NCBI GenBank assembly: GCA_034190875.2
Contig: CM067354.1
Span: 45,065,758 to 45,129,757 of the forward strand
Reading direction: 5' to 3'
Length of the DNA stretch: 64,000 bases
DNA from: Urechis unicinctus
Taxonomy: Eukaryota; Annelida; Polychaeta; Xenopneusta; Urechidae
The notes under the pieces were generated by a model, which was not told where the DNA came from, searched no databases, and was given only the letters and a program-made list of their open reading frames with translations. How positions within the stretch are numbered: the stretch's first letter is position 1; each line of letters begins with the position of its first letter. A program made the position numbers and the translations under genes. Below are positions 1-11,712 of the stretch, one piece after another.

Positions 1-50
<50 letters not shown>
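1..50. repeat. (TA)n microsatellite at window edge
   Basis: An uninterrupted run of TA dinucleotides, cut by the left edge of the window, so its full length is unknown. Confidence 0.95.
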
Positions 51-51
<1 letters not shown>

Positions 52-2480
52 CTGATTTGTCAACCAACTGAATTCCACAATTCATCTACCTAATACAACC
101 TGCTTGCATGAATAATAAAAGTTCTCCCACCTTTGACACTCTTGACAAATCTGGATACTATAAGTTTCAGTGAACAACTACAATATGTCATTGATAATTA
201 ATCACATTCTCATTTTGTGACACTTTTATATTAAGTCAAACAAAAAGCTTGTTGCGCAATACTATTACCAATTTGTCTTTATCTTGTTACACAACTGTGG
301 TACATATTTTCATGTGCAACTGGTTTCGCTTGTGAGCAGGTTCAAATCCAGTAATGAATTTCAGTTGAAAATTAATTGAACCTGCTTGTACTAACTTTCT
401 AGTTTAGAAGAAGATGATCATGTAAGGGAAATGTATTACAGTGGGTTTTTTTTTTTGGGGGGGTTTTTTTTTTTTTGAATAAGTAAATTTCCATGATGGA
501 ACTGAATCATCTAAGTTGCTGTACCTGGTACCAGTGTGTTATTTTTCTTGTTTTACTAATGGTGAACATGAAGGAAGGTACAATCAACCCTATGATTATG
601 GTGATGCTGACAATGCAATTGTTATTAACTGACAAACCAAGAACAAACATTTTAAATGTGGTTCATTAAACATGAAATCCAAACTTATACCGTCTAGATT
701 GCGCGATAATTATCTTATAAGTCTGAAACTCTTTACACCAAACTATTGAAAACATGACATTTAAAGCATTAAGTATTATTTATCATCCTTTTGCCTCACC
801 TATCCCCTTAAAAAATTTGAAACTTAGTGCCTGGAAATAGGGATCCAACCCTACTATTATCCTTTAAATCAGTTATAATGTACTTTTAAGTGATGTTAAG
901 CTTGAATCTTAAACCAACTTATGGAAAAATTGAAGTATTCAGTTTATTTAAATGGGTTAACAAAACAATTAGGGTTCCTTTTCACATCAAGTTGAGCCCC
1001 AGAGTACTTAACTATAGGAGTGAAATTAAACTGTCAACTATTGGTTGTGTTTCTGTTTGATATCATCATATGTATTATTGATATATTTATTGTTAGCTAT
1101 TAGCCCTAACAGATAAACTGGTTGTATTTGACGATGAGCAATTATTCCACCCAATCTTCATACTCAGCCAACATTAAGGTCAATAACTGAAACACAGCAG
1201 ATAACAATTAAATGCAAATATATGAAACACCTTTATTTAACAAACAGCAAACAAAACAATGCAACACATCTGCAGCACTTAGCATGTTGAAAGCTTGACT
1301 ATTCAGGCAGACTCTTTACATCTTAGATAAGTAGTTATCTGTTGTGGGATATGACTGAAACAAAAATTGAAAAAAGTTAGGAGTGAGTCGAGGTAAACAC
1401 CCGGGATACCATAGCTCCAGGCAATGCTTAAAGCACCCGAATAATATAAAATCAAAAGTTTATTTTTTGAAAAAATGAAGTCCACGGCACAAATCAGCAC
1501 TAATTATCTCTGAACCAAAAGATGTCAAATGTTATTGACAGTGAAAGTCAAAGCAATCTGTTTTATCTGAGCCATCTTCATGGATAAATTTACCACTATT
1601 TCTGATGAAAATTCAACCCGTACAACGAGTTTCTGTCAACCATATAAATTCTGCCACAATATTTTAGGCCCCAAAAATGACGATTTTTTTGCCTTTTTCG
1701 GGTAATATTATGCTTTATCCCCTTTCACCTATATGATTGATTTTGGTATCATATGAAAGAACTAATCTTTATTTACAACATATCTAAACAGCAAAGTCCA
1801 AGCAAAATCAGCGCAGGGTTTGACCGCCCTACTTGGATCTGCGACCCATGAGCTAGAGTTATTCTCATCTCAGGGATGACCCAAGCTTATCTCTTAGCAT
1901 ATGATGCCTTGGTTGGCCGCTCCCAAGCAATTTCTTTTCCAAATTTGGCTTCTTATAGGGACAATACGGTTTTGCAATATTCTGAAACCTAATCTTGTGA
2001 TACTTGCAAATATTTAATGGGAATGAGATGTTGAGGATGTGCATAAGCTTCAGTTTCTCTTTGTCAGGTTTAAGTTACTGCTTTTGTTTTCAATTTAATA
2101 CCGTTTTCATGAAAACTTCTAGGCTAGCAATAAACAAACTCTTGCATGTCCTTTTGGGTGCTTGGTCAGTCAAGCTAATACCTATGATCGTGAGAAAAAT
2201 TCAAGAAGCCCTATGTCAAAGATAATAGTAAAATAACTGCTTGCTAGTGTGGGACTGTATTTTTTGCATATTTAACTTTATATACTGCTGAACACCAGCC
2301 ATGAAATAAACTGAGAAGGCATCAATATTTATTTTTACAGCACTCGGTATGATTCGAGTCTGTGTCAACCAAGTACGCCAGCGGTTGTCAGCTACTGCTC
2401 TACCATCTACAGGCTGTGTGCTCAATCTACCAAGTAAGGGTAATGGTATACATAGTTTCATATGTTGCTATCATATGTAG
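51..2480. other. AT-rich non-coding DNA upstream of the uS11m gene
   Basis: No protein family was recognised here on either strand; open frames are short and lack motifs. A T-run/G-run/T-run stands near 446-475. The 5' exon or exons and promoter of the downstream uS11m gene should lie in the right part of this stretch but could not be placed. Confidence 0.6.
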
Positions 2481-4526
2481 AACACAGATGCAGATTCCAA
2501 AATTGCCTTCTTCCAGTTATGTTAATACCCAAAACCCCAAAGCTTTTTTATATATCTGCTTGTCTGCTTCATGTAAATATGGCTGTTCAGATGGGGAACA
2601 GCAATTTCATACATCATCATCAACTTTCAATATATCTAAGAAAATGCTAAGCAAAACAAGGAAAAACCGATTCACTCAACCAGTGCCAGCCACAGTAGCC
2701 GATGAAGATTTTGAAGAAAAGGCAGTGAGGCCTGAGATTGAGGCCCCTGTGCTCAAAGGACATGTTGAGTAAGTTCATTCTAACTTTCTGAATTAACCTT
2801 ATAATTAACATTGTTTGAAGAAAACTGTAATGTGAGATGTACCCCAAATGTAAAAAATATCATTGGCTGCATAATATGGGAATGAAATAGTGGTATTGTT
2901 ACCATATGCTTGTGTATGGGCTGGAAAATTTTAGACTAAGTTTCAACTTAAAAAAAAAAAGAATGCAAGATTTTAGAAATGGTGTTTCAGAATATGAACA
3001 TTGACTTGACACAATTGGTGCAAGAACCACGTGGCCATGAATGCCATGAGAATCGTCTTTTTAATTCATTTTCAATTATTGGAGGTGATCATCCAATTGA
3101 CTGTCTGTTAATAATTGCCGAGAGTAAAACACCAATATTTGGTGCTTGACTGGGAAAAGCATTTGTCAACTTATGATTGCACATAATCTCCCAACATCTG
3201 ACCTGGGTTGACTACACCCTAGACCCATATCTTCTCACTATACAGCAACATCCTCTATATCATTTTAAAAGCCCTCTGCCCCACTCCCCCCTTTCTCCTC
3301 ACCTTGTTGGTTGTGACAGGCTCATCTCTCTCACCACCTTCCCCCCAGGTTAAATACTTTTACAACATTGATGAATTAGTGTTCTTTTATTCAGTGGTGG
3401 TATTTTCATCCCGTCGGCTCAAACAATGGAAGCTATCGTAGACGGAATGCGCTTTGATCAGCTGCCAATAGTCGCCATCAGTGCAAAGGAGAACAACACT
3501 CACATCACTGTGACAGATTACACTGGTGAGATCCCCATGACAACTGCATAATGAACGAGGAAAGCCCTTATTATTCACATACATAGTTAATAATGATAAT
3601 ATTGTCTGTGTACTTCTCCAGGAGCGGTAACTTATGTGAAAACATCCTGTGTGAGTATGTCTTATATATACTAATCGGTGGTGTGCAAAACAGTCAACTT
3701 AGAATAATTAGATGATCTTTATCCTCTGAGGTCATTGAGTGCAATGTGAGTTGATGTATGATACAGGGTGTTGAAGGCTTTAAGAACATTAAACAGAGCA
3801 GCACTGTGGCAGCCCAGGCTACAGGTCTTGCGGCAGGAACGGTATGTGCACATATATAACCAGTATTGCTGTGTTCTTTGTATTTCCATTACATCCAGTC
3901 AAGATTTTGTCGTATAAATTCAACCTTGCTCCAATCATTTCAAGGGTTAATTACTTAACTTAAAATAGCTCACCATGGAAATATATATATCTCAAAGCTA
4001 TTAATTGCTTATTCTTTATTTTTCTATTTAAGAATTCAGTGCTGCTACCTCTGTTGTAAGTCACGTGGAAATAATATTTTGTATTTCAGAAGTCATTAGA
4101 CAATGGGATCAAAACAGTGCGGGTATTGGTCAAGGGGATTGGTTCTGGGAGACGGGTAAGTTTTAACCACTTGGCAGCTCTGTTATCTCATCTAAAATTT
4201 TCACCTATGTTAGTAATGTCCAACCCCAACTAAAATGATCAAATGGACAAACTATCCTTCTTCGAAGTATTGCCTGACTGTGATTATTACTGAGCTAACT
4301 AGTTTTGTAGGATTCAAGTTTGTACTCTCACTTCAACCTGCTTTGTGTATAACCATCAATGTTATGTTTCTCTTTGTTGAGATCAGTGTGGAATAATTGT
4401 GAAATGCAATGTTTACAGAGTTCCATTGAGGGTTTGAAGATGTCCGGTTTGAATATTGTTTCTATAACAGATGACACAGTCATGCCCACTAAATTTCCCA
4501 AGCCTCGAAAGACCAGAAAACTCTAG
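2481..4526 (+). CDS. MRPS11: Mitochondrial small ribosomal subunit protein uS11m (MRPS11-like), multi-exon
   Basis: This gene encodes a uS11-family protein of the mitochondrial small ribosomal subunit, which in this family binds rRNA at the platform near the mRNA exit. Visible exons, all with GT-AG borders and consistent phase, are about 2481 (or 2494)-2768, 3395-3525, 3622-3650, 3767-3841, 4090-4155 and 4419-4526. The spliced product carries hallmark uS11 segments: an ISAKENNTHITVTDYTG block, then GVEGFKN, AAQATGLAAGT, VRVLVKGIGSGR and ISITDDT, ending in the basic tail PRKTRKL before TAG at 4524-4526. The less conserved N-terminus, with FHTSS, suits a mitochondrial presequence, but the start codon is in an unplaced upstream exon. 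Introns are 96-263 bp. AATAAA follows at 4536-4541, so the 3' UTR is very short. The gene looks intact and is the only confident host gene in the window. Confidence 0.88.
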
Positions 4527-4535
4527 CACTGTGTC

Positions 4536-4541
4536 AATAAA
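4536..4541 (+). terminator. Polyadenylation signal of the uS11m gene
   Basis: A canonical AATAAA hexamer lies 10 bases after the uS11m stop codon. No other candidate lies nearby. Confidence 0.6.
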
Positions 4542-5507
4542 TATGTTAATCTGAAATCCACTTAGCTTTATTTGTTATTGCATTTTGTCTATATGAATTA
4601 TTCTTATGACATTTTAAGCATCATGCTGATATTTTCTCAGTCCATTTGCAGAATGCAGAATTGTCCCACTTACCACAGGTTTTCTTTTATCACAACTGCT
4701 TGACATTATTATTCTTTATACCCCATTCCTGCTAGTTTGTATTAATATTGAACTAAAAACTCTTTAAAACTTTCATCAGCACCAGTAGCATAGTTGAACC
4801 AACTGAATTATTTCATGTAGGTCTATAGTCTGTCCCCATAACGATAAGATAGTTACAGCAGTAACAAACTTTTAAAATCCACTGCTAAGGGTGAGATTGT
4901 ATGGTGGTACTTGTGTGGAGGCTGATGTTATTAGATGATATTGTTACGACCCAACGTGAAATACATTCTATGCAGTGAGCAATTGCGCTACCATATTATA
5001 GACAAAAGCACATGGGACTTGTTTATGTTGAAGGATCGAGGCGTCCTTGCCTCAAATCTATATGCTGCACTCAGGTGGCATATTCACATATTATGTCAGG
5101 AGTGAGCCTACTTCTCATAGCTTCAAGCAGCAATTTGATGTCATGATGAAGGTTTTAGTCTTGTTTACTATCTGCAAGACAACCATCATCAAACGTAGTC
5201 CCACAGAGTTGGATTGTTGCCTATGTATGTCAGCCATACTGGCTGGTGACCTCAGGCTATATCGAACATTGGATGTTTTTATTCCCATCTTACATTTTAA
5301 ACAGCACTAATTCATCCTAGTCCTACAATTGGCTACTATGAATAAACAGAGAGACAACAGTAGTTGGGTCATCGTTCGTTCGTTGGTTCAAGATTAGAGC
5401 CGTTTTTGGCTACAATGGCCATGTATGGCTAAGTTGGGTCAGGTAACCGGGCTTATATTTATCATTGAATATCTACATGTCGTACTCACATTATGGACTG
5501 CAATTAA
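4542..5507. other. Non-coding stretch, nothing recognised
   Basis: Only short frames without recognisable motifs are present on either strand. Confidence 0.5.
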
Positions 5508-5760
5508 GTTTAGTCAATAATAGCAATCTAGTTAATTGCAATTTAGTTGACTGCTATATATGTGCACTTTAGTCCATTGCAATCTAGTTCATTGCAATTT
5601 AGTCAATTGCAATCTTTTTGATTGCAATTTGGTCCATTGCAATCTAGTTGATTACAATTTAGTCAATTGCAATCTTATTGATTGCAATTTATTCAATTGC
5701 AATCTACTTGGTTGCAATCTTCAATTTAGACAATTGCAATCTCTTGATTGCAAATACAAC
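5508..5760. repeat. ~15-bp minisatellite (TTGCAATCTAGTTGA-like units)
   Basis: Roughly 15 consecutive degenerate units of about 15 bases alternate TTGCAATTTAGTC and TTGCAATCTAGTTGA types. Because 15 is a multiple of three, a spurious open frame with a repeated C-N-L motif runs through it; I do not treat that as a gene. Confidence 0.85.
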
Positions 5761-6363
5761 ATCATTCTTTTCATTATTCATGACTCACCAAATAATCGCC
5801 GTCAACGTGTGTATTATTTATGAGGGGCTGTCAAAGGTCTTATGCCAAGAAATCAACGAGTCATGGCTTTGTGTACATAGTGTCATACATCTCACAAGCC
5901 TTTGGCTACATATCCTATAAATTCAACAAAGCATCTTACCAGTGACTCCTATAATTGGTAGCTTCTATAGAAAGCGAGATTATTAAAATGTGTGGGTTCA
6001 TTTAAAAGGCATCTATGAACAGTGCTTGTAGGAAGAATCTGTGAGGTGGTGGGCAGAATGTTGGTTGTAGGCTATAATATTTTGCCCACAAGATTTGATC
6101 GAGATAAACATTGACCCTACCCTAAAAAAAGTTTATCGCAGCTACTTTTTGCAACCTTAATCAGTCAGAAACTAGCTGCTAACCTATGATGGCCAAGTAA
6201 AAGTATACACATTGTTTCTGATTACTTCAGTGACAAACAGATGTGTCGATCAATTGCTCTTGAACACCCAATATATGGAAATGAGTAGCTTACGTCTGGT
6301 TCTCTCCCGGGGGGGGGTGTGGGGGGCGCACTTAAGTGTATAGAGGTAGTACATATGTGCCGC

Positions 6364-6540
6364 GCGACAGGGTATGTTTTTTCGGCCTCTCGACTTGTAC
6401 GACGGGTTTTTTGGCCTCATACTTGTACGACGGGGTATGTTTTTCAGCTTCAATCTGTACGACGGGTTATACATTCGCATAATACCTTGTACGACGGGGT
6501 ATGCTTTTGGCCATTTTGACCTTGTACGACGGGTACGGGT
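6364..6540. repeat. ~32-bp minisatellite with TGTACGACGGG core
   Basis: The core TGTACGACGGG occurs five times, starting at about 6395, 6424, 6456, 6488 and 6523 (spacings 29-35 bases), with a degenerate unit before them. G-runs near 6308 and a C-run near 6585 flank the array. Confidence 0.85.
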
Positions 6541-7556
6541 TTTCGAGGTCCCGCGGCACACCCCTATCCAGAATAAGGCCAAGTGCCCCCCCCCCCCCGG
6601 GGGTTCTCTGCGCCACTACAGTGAGGCCCAGGTACTGGCCAATTTATCTGCGGATATGATTGTTCAAGTCATATAACTGTATGGAACATTCTAATTGATC
6701 AATACAAACAGGGGAACCCAGAATCTCAGTTTGTTGAGGATCCAAATGATCAAATTCGCCAACTGACCCTATCCGCCCACGAGTTTTCTCGCAGGATGGT
6801 GAAGTTGTTATTGTGCAATGTAAGATACCTCCTTGGCCAGAGACGAAATGAGAGGATACACAAAAATACCTATTTGTTTATGCAATGCTACATAACTTAA
6901 TGTTATCATTATTACTGCTCTAAATGCATGTAGTAATTCCGTTATAATTACAGGGACGACAATGTCAATAATAAAAGTGATGATGACGAAGATGTGGGCA
7001 AGGCATGTTATATAAACCGCACATGAGCAATAAATGGCGGTGCTATCAGAGGCCAAGTTTATCTGACTAACAATATATTATTACAAAGACCACTTGCTGT
7101 GAAAAGGTTACCTTGATGGCTCATGCCATAAATAATATGGTTGATCTGCGAGGCCTAACTTTCAAAAGACATTGCAAATTGCTTAACAACAAGTGAACAA
7201 AATAGCGCATGGAAACCTTTTCTATTTTAACACAACAAAGATCATAGATCTATTTCCCCAATCATAATCACTTCAACTGAAGGCAGTCATTGCAAGGGTT
7301 GCAACGCTTCCCTTGTGATAGCCATCAGAGAAGATGAATGGGGATCAAAAACCTTCCGCTTATCGTCTCTCCGTGACAACTAGGGGTGATCTTCCATATC
7401 TCAAACACCAGACACGACTGGCATTCTAATCACCGGGAAGTGTATGGCGATGTGGGGTCGGAGTAGCCCTACAAGACGTCTGAGTATATATTTATATTAC
7501 CGTTCGACCGGAGCTAGGGTTGGAGCTGACATCCAGTGACAACTTGGTGTACTTTA

Positions 7557-7650
7557 GCCAGGGGATAGCCGTGCACGACGCTTCGCGGCTAGCCAGGGGA
7601 TAGCCGCGAACGACGGTAATATAAACGTCGTGCACGGCTAGCCAGGGGAA
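7557..7650. repeat. Direct and inverted repeat cluster
   Basis: GCCAGGGGATAGCCG recurs at about 7557 and 7590 with a shorter third copy near 7640. A perfect 15-bp inverted repeat pairs 7566-7580 with 7626-7640, giving a possible stem with a 45-base loop. No gene overlaps it. Confidence 0.75.
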
Positions 7651-8271
7651 CGAGAATACAAAACGTGAAACATATTTATTTATTTCATGTCATTGCGATT
7701 TCAAACAATCTACTTGGTGCGTAAATCTTGCAATAAAAGCCATAATTTAGTACAAGCTGTGAAAGCCGCCGAATTAATGACACAGGGTTACGCGCTACAA
7801 TAATTAAATGGTACGTTCTTACAAGGAGTTATATAACTATTGGTTATAACTCCTTGGTTATTATAAGTGCGAACATTGTATTTATCCTCTTATAAAAGTG
7901 TGCTCTCAATAGCATAGGAAATAAACAACAAAATGACACCTTGCGTTATGTTATCTGGCCGAACAGTTACGTTTGGCTATGGATAGACATATTTCTCAGT
8001 AATTCAGCAACAGCGGTGATTATTAGTCAAGGTCCCCCAGCCTGATGGCTGCGGGCGCAGTTTACATGTTACTGATATTCAATAGTCTCGCCTTCAGAAG
8101 CGTAGCGGAACCCCTGGAGTCTGGGACGCAGAATAGGTGATTATCAACCTCGATCATGGTCAGTGTTACATCTGAGTGTCAATGAATGTACACAGCTAAA
8201 ACATATTTGCCATACAATATGCCATCACTAATGACATACATTAATATCCTCATCACTACATTATGTTACAG

Positions 8272-8485
8272 GTGTCTTTGCAGCTACTGTAAACCAATGG
8301 TAGAGGTGGGAGATTATGTATGCTGTGAAGAGATTCCTCGAGTCATTAGTCCCATTCCAATTGGTTGCATAACCCACCATCCTGGTTTCAGACCAGTCTG
8401 TGTGAACACTTGGACCTTGCAAGTGGCATATTTCTCGTACAGACTACAACACGGGCACATGTCAGATAATGATGTACATAGGTGA
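8272..8485 (+). pseudogene. Orphan exon similar to the P2X7 cytoplasmic cysteine-rich domain
   Basis: After a likely splice acceptor (TTATGTTACAG ending at 8271) the frame reads through closely spaced Cys pairs (RCLCSYC), then VCCEEI, then CITHHPGFRPVC, then a short hydrophobic stretch (LQVAYFSYRLQHG). This CxC...CC...C-x2-H-x-GF-x3-C pattern matches my memory of the zinc-binding C-terminal domain of P2X7 receptors, which in many invertebrates is found without a channel, often in transposon-associated or multicopy genes. No partner exons were recognised nearby, so this is either one exon of a larger gene or a dispersed fragment. The stop at 8483-8485 may be read only if no donor is used (a GGTGAAG lies just before it). 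Confidence 0.5.
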
Positions 8486-9642
8486 AGGATCTATTATTAT
8501 TATTTTACTAGCACATACATTTTTGCAAAGGCTTACAATCATTATTAACAATTTCATTATACTTATTGAAACGCAAAAAGAGTACGTATAGCATCTGGCT
8601 TCAAAACCACTGAACCAGTTTACAACGTGGTAGACTATCCAACCGAGCTCTTCTCTAAGTTTCGGTGCCTGCTCAAAACATCCCTCGATTAAATGTTGCC
8701 CGGGCCCGGCCATTTATCTCGCGATCGTAGACCTGCAGGTAGTAGTAAGGTCTGTTAACCGGGCTACCGCGATCGTACTAGCTGGCCAGTCCATTGTTCC
8801 TTTAAATCGTCCTTGAACAAACACACGCCGTCCATACTTATCAGCTTATACCTGGTCTTAAAGAGAACGCAGTGGTAAAGAGAAATGCTACAGTGACCTT
8901 CGCGTTAATGCGCGTCCTTTGACGAGTTGACTTCAAAGTAATTTGCACACGTAACGACGAATTATTTCCGTTGAGTTTAGATCAAAGTCACACCTCATGT
9001 ACGACACAATCCAAGCTGTTCAAATATAAATGACTTTTTTCATGGAGGTTTGAATGTTGTAATCTGGTAATAGACCACACTCACGGAATACAATAAAACA
9101 TCCATTGTGGCTTCCCATAGACTTCGATGACCCATCATTTTTTAAATTTCTGTTCATAGTACATATATTACTGCACCAGAATACCCAATTTACTTCAAAA
9201 GTCAGTGGTCAAATTTTTTTTATCGAGGTTTGACACCATTCTGGAGGAAATTAACAATAAATTCATAAATGACTTGCCGCAGAGTGCGGCGAGACATTTT
9301 TTTAAATTTTTTGTAAAGCACATATCGTTCTGTCTGTTTGTCAAATATAATTAATTCGTTGTACGAACTTTTCTATAAAACCAAAATATTATCAAAAACG
9401 CATAATTCCCATTGGCTTAGTATGTGGATCTTGAATTCGTCATACTCAGAAATGCATCTTTTCATTTCATTGATATATTTTTGTATCAAGTGGATAGTTT
9501 TATTTTATTGATATGTTTTTTCATAGATGATAGTAGATCTACGATGATCTATGGTTTTTTCTATATTTGTGTAAAAACATAATTGCGACAGTTCTAAATT
9601 CGTACATAGATTTTCAAGAAATTTACACCAGTGACCTATACT
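8486..9642. other. Non-coding stretch, nothing recognised
   Basis: No motif-bearing frame, RNA gene or long repeat was seen. It ends at a T-rich tract that heads the repeat copy beginning near 9643. Confidence 0.5.
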
Positions 9643-9989
9643 TTTATTATTTTTTCTATTTTTTTTATTATTTTTTTCTCCAGCCTAGGTTTTTTGGGCT
9701 TTTCTCCAGAACGGTTGCACATATCAACATGAAATTTTGGGGAATGATAGATCATGTTGGGACACTACCGATCCAGTTTGACGCGCATGCGCAGTGTTGG
9801 AGGCTTGTGGGATCGATTTTTCGTCGATTTTTTCCCCAATATTCTGTAACTATCTCCTCCATAACTACTGTAGTTACAAACATATGAATTATATGGTTGT
9901 AACAAGCAATTATCGTAGCATGGAATAGGCGAAAAAAATACTTGTTTTCACCTTTTGTACTTTGTATAATGACATGTATTTTAGAGTAC
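9643..9989 (-). repeat. Poly(T)-headed interspersed repeat, copy 1a (interrupted by solo LTR)
   Basis: T-rich head followed by the sequence shared with copies near 19.3, 21.1 and 23.3 kb (CTCCAG, AACATGAAATTTTGGGG, TTTTTCGTCGATTTTTTCCCC and so on). Read on the minus strand the T-run is a 3' poly(A) tail, so the repeat is oriented as a minus-strand retroposon-like unit. The copy contains GCGCATGCGC at 9783-9792. It stops at GTAC (9986-9989), where an LTR is inserted, and resumes at 10691. Confidence 0.8.
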
Positions 9990-10690
9990 TTTCACCCCCA
10001 AACAAACGCATACATAAACACATACACTTACGAACACATACACCTACCACCTCTCCATCCCTCCCAAAAGTTTAAGTTAGATTTACAACCTTTCGGCCAC
10101 TCAGGACATGAAAACTAAACCAATTTAGGCTAATGAAATTCACCCCTTTTCACTCGTACCAGATTAATTGTTGTCCAATTTACGTAAACCTTTTGAATCC
10201 CTTTAAGTCAATGTTCCGAACGGGTCAGTTTTCAAATTATATAGTCCCGGTTTAGCAAATCCAACCCTTTGATGAAAACATTCGAATCCCGTCAATTCCC
10301 TTAACAATTAACTTGCCCCGTTTGATCTCCAGTTAAAGCTCTTGATAATTACAAGTCAGTCCGAACGACCCAAGCCCCCGATCAACCAATCACAGCTCAC
10401 CACATCACGCCACCCCCATCTTTCACTATATATAGACACACAAGGGCATTTTCCACAAAATAATTCCACAAAGAGAGACATATTCATCCCACAACAAGAT
10501 ACCAGAATCAGAACCCGAGCGTGCCAGCCAGCAGAGACGAATAAAGAAAATAGAAATTCATATAAAGCTTCGGGTATTATTTAGCAGGACATCAACCCTC
10601 AGCTACCTACAATCACGTGGGCGACCAACGAATAATCGTCTCTAGTACCTCATCACATCCCGACACGAACCGGTGACCCAACCGGTCATA
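9990..10690 (+). mobile_element. Solo LTR of the envelope-bearing Gypsy family
   Basis: The sequence runs from TTTCACCCCC to CCGGTCATA and aligns along its whole length with the three LTRs of the 27-50 kb element, though clearly diverged. It is flanked by a perfect 4-bp duplication GTAC (9986-9989 and 10691-10694) of the host repeat, which defines both LTR ends. CCAAT at 10386-10390 and TATATATA at 10427-10434 keep the promoter spacing of the full-length copies; AATAAA lies near 10541. No internal region remains, as expected after LTR-LTR recombination. Confidence 0.9.
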
Positions 10691-10745
10691 GTACCTATCG
10701 CGATTTTTGCTACGAGTTTTCTCCTCGCTGATATCTCTGAACGCT
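10691..10745 (-). repeat. Interspersed repeat copy 1b (continuation after the solo LTR)
   Basis: Continues copy 1a exactly at the GTAC duplication (CTATCGCGATTTTTGCTACG and onward) and breaks off near 10745, where it meets an oppositely oriented copy. Confidence 0.75.
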
Positions 10746-11183
10746 TAAAATACTGTTACAATCATTATCACGAGGCCAAGTTCTAAATACTGACAAAATT
10801 TCATGTGCGTAAATACAGCCGTTTCAGAGATATCAGCGAGGAGAGAACTCGTAGCAAAAATCGCGGTAGGTACTCTAAAATACATGTCATTATACATAGT
10901 ACAAAAGGTGAAAACAAGTATTTTTTTCGCCTATTCTATGCTACGATAATTGCTTGTTACAACCATATAATTCATATGCTTGTAACTGCAGTAGTTATGG
11001 AGGAGATAGTTACAGAAAATTGGGAAAAAAATCGACGAAAAATCGATCCCGTAAGTCTCCAACACTGCGCATGCGCGTCAAACTGGATCGGTAGTTGTGT
11101 CCCAACATGATCTATCATTCCCCAAAATTTCATGTTGATATGTCTAACCATTCTGGAGAAAAGCCAGATAAACTTAGGCTGGA
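10746..11183 (+). repeat. Interspersed repeat copy 2, inverted relative to copy 1
   Basis: Reverse complement of the family, from the ATACTGTTACAATCATTATC segment to the GGCTGGAG segment. About 45 bases around 10698-10745 and 10815-10865 are complementary to each other and could form a long hairpin. GCGCATGCGC is kept at 11067-11076. Confidence 0.8.
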
Positions 11184-11470
11184 GCAAAAATCGCGATAGG
11201 TACCCTAAAAAGCATGTCATTATGCAAAGTACAAAAAGTGAAAACTAGTATTTTTTACCCCTATTCCATGCTACGATAATTGCTTGTTACAACCATGTTA
11301 TCCATATGTTCGTAACTGCAGTAGTTATGGAGGAGATAGTTACAGAAAATGGGGGAAAAAATCGACGAAAAATCAATCCCGTAAGCCTTTAACACTGCGC
11401 ATGCGCGTCAAACTGGATCGGTAGTTGTGTCCCAACTTGATCCATCATTCTCCAAAATTTCATGTTTTTA
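11184..11470 (+). repeat. Interspersed repeat copy 3, partial, head-to-tail with copy 2
   Basis: Begins inside the family sequence (CAAAAATCGCGATAGGTACC) directly after the end of copy 2 and runs to the AAAATTTCATG segment; GCGCATGCGC is kept at 11397-11406. Copies 2 and 3 are therefore tandem. Confidence 0.8.
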
Positions 11471-11712
11471 TGTCCACTCGTGACTGACCCATCTGTGGAC
11501 CTCATAAAGGGTCCACATGATAGGCCAGGCTAAAACAATCCCCACGTGACACGACGAGTCCACTTGGAGGGTGAACTCGCTTGCTGTGAGGATTGCTGAA
11601 ATCAGGGTTACACCCCTCCCAAAGAGTGGTGTGATGTAACCCGGGCTCTCGTGCTGATAATTAAAGGGGGAGGCTTTTTATGAACGTATGAGCCAAAATA
11701 GTATTATAACAT
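11471..11712 (+). repeat. ~240-bp dispersed repeat, left copy
   Basis: Starts TGACTGACCCATC and ends near TATAACA; aligns with 18119-18340 through shared blocks such as GGGTCCACATGATAGGCCAG, GAGTCCACTTGGAGGGTGAA and ATCAGGGTTACACCCCTCCC. TG...CA-like ends suggest an LTR-type repeat, but no primer-binding site, polypurine tract or polymerase was found between the two copies. Confidence 0.75.

Noticed and set aside
5560-5823. Frame with repeated C-N-L-V motif
   Set aside because: Product of the 15-bp minisatellite; no start context, no homology, ends soon after the array.
5508-6600. Possible CRISPR-like regular repeats
   Set aside because: Units are degenerate and adjacent or nearly so, without unique spacers of constant size; the context is an animal genome.
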